Source of the DNA: Acidobacteriota bacterium
Lineage (GTDB): Bacteria; Acidobacteriota; Blastocatellia; Pyrinomonadales; Pyrinomonadaceae
Assembly (NCBI GenBank): GCA_020201365.1
Contig: JAIVGV010000114.1
Span: forward strand, 1 to 5,910
DNA: 5,910 nucleotides
Direction: 5' to 3'
The translations under genes were made by a program, and so were the position numbers. How positions within the stretch are numbered: position 1 is the stretch's first letter; every line of letters starts with the position of its first letter. The notes under the pieces are model-generated. The model saw only the letters and a list, made by a program, of their open reading frames with translations, had not been told where the DNA came from and made no database searches. Below are positions 1 through 5,910 of the stretch, piece after piece.

Positions 1-1269
1 CCCCAGAAGGATCGCGTGGAACGGCGCGTTGCTGACGAAGAGCAGCGCGACCGCCGCGAAGACCGCGGGCACGAAAACGCGCGGATCGTTCGAGACGAGG
101 ACGACGACGGTCGGGAGGATGCCGAGGAGCGTGCTCACGGCGCAGACCAAAAAATATCCGTTGCCGCGCCGGGCGACGACGCGGTCGGCGATCCAGCCGC
201 CGCCGAAGGTGCCCGCCGCGCCCGCGAGCAGCGTGACGACGCCGAGCGTGAGGTTCGCGTTCGTCTGCGTCATCCCCTTGTCGCGCACGAGCGCGACGAC
301 CGCCCACGTCGCGAACGCGCCGAGCGCCGCCGTGAGCGCCGTGTAGGCGACCGTCGCCACCAGCCAGTCGCGCGTCGAGAGGATGCGCCAGACGGAGCGC
401 AGCGTCGAATCGCCCGCCGCGTCGCCCGCCAGCGCGCGCGAAGTCTCGGCGGGTGCTTCGACGATCTCATCGAGCGCCGTCTCGCCAGTCGCCGCCCCGC
501 GAAGATCGGTCGGGGCATTGTGCGAAGCGTTCGCGGCTGTCGTCGCTTCGTGGACGTCGGTCGCGCCGCGCGCGGGCTCGCGCAGCCGATAGACGAAGAA
601 GGCGGTGACGAGTCCGGGCACGCCGACGAGCGAGAAGGCGACGCGCCAGCCGAAGAAGTGCGCGAGCACGCCGCCGATGACGAAGCCGAGCGCGAAGCCC
701 ATCGGGATCGCCGACTGGAAGACGCCGAGCGCGGTCGCGCGCCGCTGCGGCGGGAAATAATCGGCGATGAGGCTCGGCGTGATCGTCGAGTAAGCCGACT
801 CGCCGACGCCGACGCACGCGCGCACCATGCAGAGCGTGAGCGCGACGCCCGAGATCGCGACCACCGTGTTGAAGACGGGGAGGCGGACGCCGAGCACGTG
901 CGGCAGGGGCGAGAAGCGGTCGGCGTAGCCCGTCAAGCCCGTCGCGATGCTCCACGCGACCGCCGCGCCCGCCATCAGCTTGGCGCGCGGGTGGCGGTCG
1001 CCGAGCCGCCCGAAGATCGGCGCGAGCACCGTGAAGGAGAGCAGCAGAGCCGCCTCCATGTAGCCGATGTCCGCGTCCGTGAGACCGAGCGACTTATCGT
1101 CGAGCATGCTGGTCGCGACGGCTGGCAGGACTTGGCGATCAATGTAGTTGAGGAAGTTGACGAGCGAGAGGATCGCGAGCGCGTAGTAGGAATACTTCGG
1201 GACGACGCCGCGCGCGGACGAGGCGCGCAGAGCTTCGTCGAGATCGTCGCGCCTCGCCGTCACGCTCAT
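1..1269 (-). CDS. Spinster-like major facilitator superfamily transporter, 3' end cut by window edge
   Basis: This gene encodes an inner-membrane secondary transporter; its substrate cannot be told from sequence. Translating the minus strand from the ATG at 1269-1267 gives 423 residues with no stop before the edge. Helix 1 carries NFLNYIDRQ (residues 38-46), typical of spinster-like MFS proteins. The loop after helix 2 holds the MFS signature GRLGDRHPRAK (87-97), and GVGESAYSTITPS (154-166) matches the helix 4-5 region of that group. A second-half signature, GGGWIADRVVARRG, lies at 356-369. A polar loop of about 70 residues (229-298) joins the two six-helix halves. The visible part ends in helix 10 (FVSNAPFHAILLG), so helices 11-12, perhaps 80 residues, are missing. 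Helices 3 and 4 are separated by an apparent insertion at about 118-143. The start overlaps the upstream gene's stop (ATGA), and no Shine-Dalgarno precedes it, so translational coupling is likely. Family is confident; function is open. Confidence 0.9.
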   Translation of the reverse strand, partial: MSVTARRDDLDEALRASSARGVVPKYSYYALAILSLVNFLNYIDRQVLPAVATSMLDDKSLGLTDADIGYMEAALLLSFTVLAPIFGRLGDRHPRAKLMAGAAVAWSIATGLTGYADRFSPLPHVLGVRLPVFNTVVAISGVALTLCMVRACVGVGESAYSTITPSLIADYFPPQRRATALGVFQSAIPMGFALGFVIGGVLAHFFGWRVAFSLVGVPGLVTAFFVYRLREPARGATDVHEATTAANASHNAPTDLRGAATGETALDEIVEAPAETSRALAGDAAGDSTLRSVWRILSTRDWLVATVAYTALTAALGAFATWAVVALVRDKGMTQTNANLTLGVVTLLAGAAGTFGGGWIADRVVARRGNGYFLVCAVSTLLGILPTVVVLVSNDPRVFVPAVFAAVALLFVSNAPFHAILLG

Positions 1270-2177
1270 GCGTTCTGCGCGGCGCGCTCGCCCAAGACTT
1301 CGAGGATCGCGGGCGTGACGTGCGAGAGATCGCTCACGCGGCGGCGCACCGTCTCGCGCGCCGCGCCCCACGCGAGCGTCGGGACGGGGTTGAGCGTGTG
1401 GCTGCGCGTCGAGAGGTCTTCGACGTTGCCGTGGTCGCTCGTTAAGACGACGGTCGTGCGAGAGAGATCAAGACGCGCGAGCGTCGCGCGAACCAAGCGC
1501 GCGAGGTTGGCGAGTATCCTGAGCGCGGCTTCCTCGTCCTGCGCGTGCCCGGCGCGATCCGTGAGGAAGTATTCGTAGAGCGTGAAGCGGTTCTCGGCGG
1601 CGACGCGCGCGAGAACTTCCGCCGCCTCTTCGGGCGTGCGCTGCTCCACGTCGAAGCCGGAAGCGATGAGCATCCCGTTCGTGAAGTCCTGATAGACGGC
1701 GCGACCCGCGCGCAGGTCTTCGAGCGTGCGGAAACTCAAGCCCGCGGCTTCGACGGCGGTCGTCGTCGCCGAGACCCAGCGCGGGCGCGCGTTGAAGAAG
1801 CGCGGCGTGTAGGCGTTGGCGAAGGTGATCTCTTCGACTCCGGCGCGTTTGAGCTGCAAGAAGATCGAATGCGCGTTGATGATCTCGCGCAGCTCCTCGT
1901 TCGGGAAGCCCTGCTTGTGGTAGCCGAGCGCGGCGGGGGCGTTCGTGCCCGTCAGGATCGTCGTCTGCCCGGAAGCGCTCTGCGGTCTGCCCTCGACGCC
2001 GAGCCGCGCGTCCGTCGGCGCGAGCACGCCGCCGAAGGGGAGCGCAGGCTCTTCGCCGTCGAAGATGTCGAACGGCGACGCTTCGGCTCCGAGCCGCGCG
2101 AGCGGGTTGTGCGCGCCGCGCGTGCCGATGCCGAGACCGTCAACGAAGAGGAGCAGAACCGAAGACGCGTGCGACAT
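1266..2177 (-). CDS. Compact alkaline-phosphatase-superfamily metalloenzyme (phosphoglycerate-mutase-like fold)
   Basis: The product is 303 residues, probably cytoplasmic: no convincing signal peptide is seen, and the hydrophobic start VLLLFVDGLGIG (7-18) is the first core strand with metal ligand D13. A QSASGQTTILTG motif (66-77) takes the place of NSEVGH in cofactor-independent phosphoglycerate mutase, making S67 the likely nucleophile. Other ligands fit the same pattern: D207 and H211 in LTDRAGH, D248 and H249 in LTSDHGN, and H260 in SHTLNPVP. A two-metal active site is therefore inferred. The phosphoglycerate mutase is about 510 residues, so the domain between nucleophile and second metal site is much reduced here (about 130 residues) and the substrate may differ: a phosphomutase, phosphatase or other phosphoester hydrolase are all possible. 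The ATG at 2177 is preferred to an in-frame TTG at 2219 because the conserved strand starts just after it. The stop overlaps the transporter start. Superfamily is confident; reaction is not. Confidence 0.88.
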   Translation of the reverse strand: MSHASSVLLLFVDGLGIGTRGAHNPLARLGAEASPFDIFDGEEPALPFGGVLAPTDARLGVEGRPQSASGQTTILTGTNAPAALGYHKQGFPNEELREIINAHSIFLQLKRAGVEEITFANAYTPRFFNARPRWVSATTTAVEAAGLSFRTLEDLRAGRAVYQDFTNGMLIASGFDVEQRTPEEAAEVLARVAAENRFTLYEYFLTDRAGHAQDEEAALRILANLARLVRATLARLDLSRTTVVLTSDHGNVEDLSTRSHTLNPVPTLAWGAARETVRRRVSDLSHVTPAILEVLGERAAQNA

Positions 2178-2274
2178 ATCTCGCGACGATAAGTAGCACC
2201 GCGACGGCGCGCGTGGCAAGGCGCGGGAAACTTAGTCGCGATTCAGCTAGGCTTGAGCGAGTTTGAAGATTCAT

Positions 2275-2369
2275 TCACCGCAGAGGCGCAGAGAAGCCTC
2301 AGAGTCCTCGCAGAGAAATCTCGTTCTTCTCTGCGTAAACTCCGCGCCTGCTCCGCGCCTCTGCGGTGA
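2275..2369. repeat. 95-base imperfect palindromic repeat with GCAGAG words
   Basis: The outer arms, 2275-2293 (TCACCGCAGAGGCGCAGAG) and 2351-2369, are reverse complements at 18 of 19 positions. An inner hairpin has perfect 9-base arms, CGCAGAGAA at 2309-2317 and TTCTCTGCG at 2327-2335, around a 9-base loop. The stretches between outer and inner stems pair only partly. GCAGAG occurs at 2280, 2288 and 2310, with a CAGAG at 2300, so the left half is a degenerate tandem of the same word. From memory, similar CGCAGAG-type palindromes are scattered between genes in several bacterial phyla. A dispersed REP- or MITE-like element is the best reading. It lies between two gene starts, so a terminator role for either neighbour is unlikely. 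Confidence 0.75.
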
Positions 2370-2398
2370 GCGCCCCTCCCGCGCGGGCTCAAGAACCA

Positions 2399-2412
2399 GC
2401 GGAAACTTCCGC
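2399..2412. promoter_or_regulatory. Short GCGGAA/TTCCGC dyad, possible operator
   Basis: GCGGAA and TTCCGC face each other across two bases. The site lies about 45 bases upstream of the candidate -10 box of the protease gene, a position where a regulator could bind. As RNA it could form only a 5-base stem with a 4-base loop. Short dyads like this also arise by chance in GC-rich DNA, so the call is tentative. Confidence 0.2.
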
Positions 2413-2432
2413 CCCGTGCGGCGCGAATAAAC

Positions 2433-2463
2433 TCGACAAAGCACGGCGCTCGTCTGGTATATT
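2433..2463 (+). promoter_or_regulatory. Candidate extended -10 promoter for the protease gene
   Basis: TATATT at 2458-2463 is preceded by TG at 2455-2456, an extended -10 arrangement. A poor -35-like TCGACA sits at 2433-2438 with a long 19-base spacer, which an extended -10 promoter can tolerate. Transcription from here would leave a leader of about 80 bases before the ATG at 2552. It is the best sigma-70-like match I see in the region, but the consensus for this organism is unknown. Confidence 0.3.
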
Positions 2464-2541
2464 TCGAGCACAACCCAAGCCGAGAGCTTTTGACTTCGAC
2501 AAACTGAGTCGCGGCGTTCTCGCCCGCGCAAAAATTTCGAC

Positions 2542-2546
2542 GGAGG
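2542..2546 (+). promoter_or_regulatory. Shine-Dalgarno sequence of the protease gene
   Basis: GGAGG ends five bases before the ATG at 2552. The spacing and strength settle the start codon of the protease, and this start also places the signal peptide at the very N-terminus. Confidence 0.8.
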
Positions 2547-2551
2547 CTTCG

Positions 2552-5500
2552 ATGTCTTTCGCTAAACAAACGTGCGCGCTTCTCGTCGCGCTCGCACTCG
2601 TCGCGCCCTGCGCGCTCGTCAGTCGAACTGTTCGGGCGCAAGACGCGCAGCCGCCTTCACCACAGTCGAGCGCGGTCGCGCCCGTGCCGTACTTCTCCGA
2701 TCCGGCGATCTCGCCCGACAAGTCGGAGATCGCCTTCGTCTCCGGCGGCGACATCTGGACGGTTCCCGCGTCGGGCGGCGAGGCGCGGCTGCTCGTCTCG
2801 CACCCGGCGACCGAGTCGCGCCCGGTCTATTCGCCTGACGGCAAGCGGCTCGCCTTCACGTCCGCGCGCACGGGCAACGGCGACATCTACGTTCTGACGT
2901 TCGACACGGGCGACCTCAAGCGCGTCACGTTCGACGACTCGTTCGAGCTGCTCGACGGCTGGTCGCGCGACGGGCGCTGGCTCTACTTCACCACGTCGAG
3001 CCGCGAGGTCAACAACGGGATGAACGACATCCTGCGCGTCTCCTCGGACGGCGGCACGCCGATGCCCGTCAGCGCCGACCGTTACACCAACGAGTTCTTC
3101 TCCTCCGTCTCGCCCGATAACACTTCGCTCGCCTTCACCGCGCGGGGCACGTCTTCCGGTCAGTGGTGGCGCAAGGGGAGCAGCCATCTGGATCAGTCGG
3201 AGATTTGGGTGCTGCACGACGTTGACGCGAACGCGAGCGCGGGCGCTTACGAGCGCATCACGGAGGGCGGCGCGCGCGAGTCTTGGCCCCAGTGGGGCGC
3301 GGACGGGCGGACGATCTACTACGTCTCCGACCGCGGCGGCGCGCAGAACATCTGGCGTCGCGCGCCAAATCATCCCGCCGAGCAGGTCACGAAATTCACG
3401 GACGGTCGCGTGCTCTGGGCGAACGCCTCCTACGACGGACGTGTGATCGTCTTCGAGCGCGACTTCGGCATCTGGAGGCTCGACACCGCGACGGGGCGCG
3501 CGAGCCAAGTCGAGATCACGCGGCGCGGCGCCCCGGCGGGTCCGGCAGTTGATCACTTACGCCTCACCGATCAGATACAGGACTTCGCGCTCTCGCCCGA
3601 CGGCAAGAAGGTCGCCTTCGTCATGCACGGCGAGGTCTTCGCGGCTTCCGCCGCCGACGGCGGCGACGCGCAGCGCCTGACCTACACGACGGGCGAGGAG
3701 TCGCAGCTCAACTGGTCGCCCGACAGCCGACGCCTCGCCTACGTCTCCGACCGCGACGGCGCGCTCCACCTCTTCCAGTACGACTTCGGCGCGAACGCCG
3801 AGACGCAGCTCACGCGCGAGGCGCAGTCCGACACCTCGCCGCGCTACTCGCCCGACGGCAAGTCGCTCGCCTTCGAGCGCGAGAGCAAGGAGCTTCGCGT
3901 GATGAACCTCGCGACGAAGGAGCAGCGCGTCGTCGCGACCGCCACGTTCGACCGCGCGCCTTTGATCGGAGACCGCCCCTTCGTCTGGTCGCCGGACGGG
4001 CGCTGGCTCGCGTTCATGCCGGTCGAGCCGCGCCTGTTCCGCAACGTCCACGTCGTGCGCGCCGACGGCGGCAACCAGAACGCGGGTCAGCCCGTCAGCT
4101 TCCTCGCCAACACGAACGTCAACACGGTCTCCTGGAGCCCCGACGGCACGTACATCCTCTTCGACACGGGTCAGCGCACGGAGACGGGGCAGCTCGCGCG
4201 CGTCGATCTCATCCCGCGCACGCCGCGCTTCCGCGAGGATCAGTTCCGCGACCTCTTCCGCGAGGAGACGCCGCGCCCGCCTTCGCCGCGGCAGCAGCCG
4301 GAGGATCAGCGGACGATGCCGCAGACCGAGCCCTCGCCCGCGCCGTCGGCGTCGCCCACTGCGTCGCCTTCGCCATCGGCGTCGCCCGGCGCGACGAACG
4401 CGAACGACAAGAAGACGACGAAGAATGTTGACATCACGTTTGAAGGGATACGCAGGCGGCTGAGTCTGCTGCCGACGGGCTTGAGCCAGATCTATCACGT
4501 CGTCAGCCCGGACGGGAAACTGGTCGCGATGATCGCGTTCGCGGCGGGGCAGCAGAACCTCTACGTCTATTCGCTCGACGAGCTTTCGCGCGAGCCCGCC
4601 ATCGCCAAGCAGATCACCTCGACGCCGGGCGGCAAGGGGCTCGCGCAGTTCTCGCCGGACGGCAAGGAGATTTACTTCGTGGATCAGGGGCGGCTCTCGG
4701 TCGTCAGCGTGGCGGACGGTCGCGTGCGCCCGCTCGCGGTCGCGGGCGAGATGGACGTTGACTTCTCGAAGGAGAAGATGGAGATCTTCCGCGAGGCTTG
4801 GACGTGGCTGCGCGATCACTACTACGACCCGCAGTTCCACGGCACGAACTGGGAGCAGGTGCGCGCCGAGTACGAGCCGCGGATCGCGGGCGCGCGCACG
4901 CCCGACGAGATGCGCCGCCTCTTGAGCCTCATGGTCGGCGAGCTGAACTCGTCGCACAGCGGCGTCGGCGCGCCCTTCAACGCGGGCACGGGCACTTCGA
5001 CGGGCAGGCTGGGCGTGCGCTTCGACCGCGCCGAGTACGAGCGCAACGGGCGTCTGAAAATTTCCGAGATCATCCCGCTCGCGCCGGTCGATCTAACGCG
5101 CGCGATCAAAGTCGGCGACTACGTCCTCGCCGTTGACGGCGCGCAGGTCGGCGCTCACACGAACCTCGACGAGCTGTTGAGTTACAAGATCGGTCGCCGC
5201 GTCGCGCTCACGGTCGCGTCGTCGGCGGACGGTGGAGACAAGCGCGAGGTCGCCGTGCGCCCGGTCAACATCGCGACGGAGAAGGCGCTCGTCTATCGCA
5301 AGTGGGTGGACGAGAACCGCGCCTACGTCGAGCGCGTCAGCGGCGGGCGGCTCGGCTACGTCCACATGTTCGACATGGGCGAGGCGTCGCTCGCTCAGCT
5401 CTACATAGACCTCGACGCCGCGAACCACGAGCGCGAGGGCGTCGTCGTGGACGTGCGCAACAACAACGGCGGCTTCGTCAACCCCTACGCCATCGACGTA

Positions 5501-5910
5501 CTCTCGCGGCGCGGCTACCTGACGATGACCGAGCGCAACCAGATCGCCGCGCCCGCGCGCGCCGTGCTGGGGCAGCGGGCGCTGGAGCTGCCGACGATCC
5601 TCGTCACCAACCAGCACTCGCTCTCGGACGCGGAAGATTTTACGGAAGGCTACCGCGCGCTGAAGCTAGGTAAGGTCGTCGGCGAGCCGACCGCCGGGTG
5701 GATCATCTTCACGTGGAATCAGGTGATGCTCGACGGCTCGACCGTGCGCCTGCCGCGCGCGAAGATCACGGACAACACGGGCGCGGACATGGAGCTGCAC
5801 CCGCGACCCGTTGACGTTCCCGTGACGCGACCCATCGGCGAGACTTACGCCGGGCGCGACTCGCAGCTCGACGCCGCCGTGCGCGAGCTGCTCGCGCAGT
5901 TGGGCAGGTC
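2552..5910 (+). CDS. Exported Tricorn-like S41 serine protease, 3' end cut by window edge
   Basis: This is a large peptidase of the Tricorn type (family S41), a group that trims oligopeptides to very short ones. The frame is open for 1119 codons to the last base. Residues 1-29 form a signal peptide (lysine at 5, hydrophobic 9-23, likely cut after TVRA), so it should act in the periplasm or outside, unlike cytoplasmic archaeal Tricorn. Thirteen PD40-type motifs follow, at or near residues 55, 95, 139, 188, 249, 294, 349, 390, 434, 481, 530, 653 and 702. These fit a six- plus a seven-bladed propeller. A Pro/Ser/Ala-rich linker (573-625) interrupts the second. Next come core domain C1 (about 734-815) with Ser-His pair S801-H802, a PDZ domain (about 818-905) and catalytic domain C2. 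C2 contains VDVRNNNGG (966-974), probable nucleophile S1025 in LSDAEDF, and E1081 as candidate catalytic Glu. Tricorn is about 1070 residues; adding signal and linker predicts that little is missing. Confidence 0.93.
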   Translation, partial: MSFAKQTCALLVALALVAPCALVSRTVRAQDAQPPSPQSSAVAPVPYFSDPAISPDKSEIAFVSGGDIWTVPASGGEARLLVSHPATESRPVYSPDGKRLAFTSARTGNGDIYVLTFDTGDLKRVTFDDSFELLDGWSRDGRWLYFTTSSREVNNGMNDILRVSSDGGTPMPVSADRYTNEFFSSVSPDNTSLAFTARGTSSGQWWRKGSSHLDQSEIWVLHDVDANASAGAYERITEGGARESWPQWGADGRTIYYVSDRGGAQNIWRRAPNHPAEQVTKFTDGRVLWANASYDGRVIVFERDFGIWRLDTATGRASQVEITRRGAPAGPAVDHLRLTDQIQDFALSPDGKKVAFVMHGEVFAASAADGGDAQRLTYTTGEESQLNWSPDSRRLAYVSDRDGALHLFQYDFGANAETQLTREAQSDTSPRYSPDGKSLAFERESKELRVMNLATKEQRVVATATFDRAPLIGDRPFVWSPDGRWLAFMPVEPRLFRNVHVVRADGGNQNAGQPVSFLANTNVNTVSWSPDGTYILFDTGQRTETGQLARVDLIPRTPRFREDQFRDLFREETPRPPSPRQQPEDQRTMPQTEPSPAPSASPTASPSPSASPGATNANDKKTTKNVDITFEGIRRRLSLLPTGLSQIYHVVSPDGKLVAMIAFAAGQQNLYVYSLDELSREPAIAKQITSTPGGKGLAQFSPDGKEIYFVDQGRLSVVSVADGRVRPLAVAGEMDVDFSKEKMEIFREAWTWLRDHYYDPQFHGTNWEQVRAEYEPRIAGARTPDEMRRLLSLMVGELNSSHSGVGAPFNAGTGTSTGRLGVRFDRAEYERNGRLKISEIIPLAPVDLTRAIKVGDYVLAVDGAQVGAHTNLDELLSYKIGRRVALTVASSADGGDKREVAVRPVNIATEKALVYRKWVDENRAYVERVSGGRLGYVHMFDMGEASLAQLYIDLDAANHEREGVVVDVRNNNGGFVNPYAIDVLSRRGYLTMTERNQIAAPARAVLGQRALELPTILVTNQHSLSDAEDFTEGYRALKLGKVVGEPTAGWIIFTWNQVMLDGSTVRLPRAKITDNTGADMELHPRPVDVPVTRPIGETYAGRDSQLDAAVRELLAQLGR
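4341..4387 (+). repeat. Direct repeat inside the protease linker
   Basis: The 17-base unit CGCCGTCGGCGTCGCCC at 4341-4357 recurs at 4371-4387 with a single change (G to A at the fifth base), exactly 30 bases apart and in frame. It encodes the repeated P-S-A-S-P stretch of the low-complexity linker. In-frame duplication by slippage would explain it. Confidence 0.6.

Larger units (their letters stand above)
2178..2551. other. Divergent intergenic region
   Basis: These 374 bases separate the leftward metalloenzyme-transporter unit from the rightward protease gene, so both promoters must lie here or inside the neighbouring coding sequences. The region is less GC-rich than the genes in places. 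It contains a large imperfect palindrome, a GCGGAA/TTCCGC dyad, a candidate extended -10 promoter for the protease and its ribosome binding site. I saw no small gene with a credible start and no RNA gene. Frames open across it on the minus strand read straight through the palindrome and do not look like proteins. Confidence 0.8.

Noticed and set aside
16..1578. A 520-residue plus-strand open frame opposite the transporter and metalloenzyme
   Set aside because: It is register-matched to the transporter codons, and its Arg/Asp/Glu-rich composition is the reverse complement of GC-biased codons. The transporter on the other strand has clear family motifs and helices.
1545..2192. A 215-residue plus-strand open frame opposite the metalloenzyme
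   Set aside because: It is in exact antisense register with the metalloenzyme and shows no recognisable domain; the open frame follows from scarce TTA, CTA and TCA codons.
2178..2219. A 14-residue N-terminal extension of the metalloenzyme from a TTG at 2219
   Set aside because: The extension is not family-like and starts at a TTG, while the ATG at 2177 lies just before the conserved first strand with the metal-binding Asp.
2189..2219. TTGCCA with TACTTA as a minus-strand promoter giving an almost leaderless metalloenzyme mRNA
   Set aside because: The -10 match is only two of six bases and the spacer is 18; too weak to annotate.
2275..2335. A short CRISPR-like array from the repeated GCAGAG words
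   Set aside because: Spacing is irregular and only a few bases, repeats are too short, and the whole unit is one palindrome.
2490..2518. TTGACT as a -35 box for the protease gene
   Set aside because: At 17 bases downstream the sequence is GGCGTT, not a -10 box, so the hexamer alone is not enough.
2657..4957. Two long minus-strand open frames (299 and 466 residues) opposite the protease
   Set aside because: They lie codon-on-codon opposite the protease, so a stop can arise only where the protease uses TTA, CTA or TCA. Their ends fall exactly on such rare codons (TCA at 2657, TTA at 3557). The products are Arg/Ala/Val-rich with no domain, whereas the sense frame has a full protease architecture.

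Overview
The window is GC-rich (about two-thirds G+C by eye), with codons ending overwhelmingly in G or C. It holds three protein genes around one divergent intergenic region. The taxon cannot be fixed from the sequence. A secreted Tricorn-type protease, a spinster-like transporter and an intergenic palindrome built on a GCAGAG word would fit a free-living, GC-rich Gram-negative such as an acidobacterium of the Blastocatellia type. That placement is inference from memory.

Left part, minus strand: a two-gene unit read leftward. The first gene (2177 down to 1266) encodes a compact alkaline-phosphatase-superfamily metalloenzyme that keeps the metal-ligand pattern of cofactor-independent phosphoglycerate mutase in only 303 residues. 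Its TGA overlaps the ATG of the second gene in an ATGA arrangement. The second gene (1269 down past the left edge) is a major facilitator superfamily transporter of the spinster-like type; 423 residues are visible and the last two membrane helices are cut off. The overlap implies co-translation, but the substrates of both proteins are unknown.

Middle (2178-2551): a 374-base divergent region holding a 95-base imperfect palindrome with 19-base arms matching at 18 positions, a short GCGGAA/TTCCGC dyad, a possible extended -10 promoter and a clear Shine-Dalgarno sequence for the rightward gene.

Right part, plus strand: one large gene (2552 past the right edge) for an exported Tricorn-like S41 serine protease. 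Its layout is signal peptide, thirteen PD40 beta-propeller motifs spaced like the six- plus seven-bladed propellers of archaeal Tricorn, a core domain with a Ser-His pair, a PDZ domain, and a catalytic domain with an S-D-A-E nucleophile site. A Pro/Ser/Ala-rich linker of about 50 residues interrupts the second propeller. The frame is still open at the last base, but by comparison with Tricorn only a few residues should be missing.

The many long overlapping frames on the opposite strands are explained by codon bias and are not annotated. I saw no tRNA, rRNA, CRISPR array, transposase or phage gene. I found no convincing case for an entirely new system; the most distinctive elements are the coupled metalloenzyme-transporter pair, the palindromic repeat and the linker-bearing exported Tricorn homologue.
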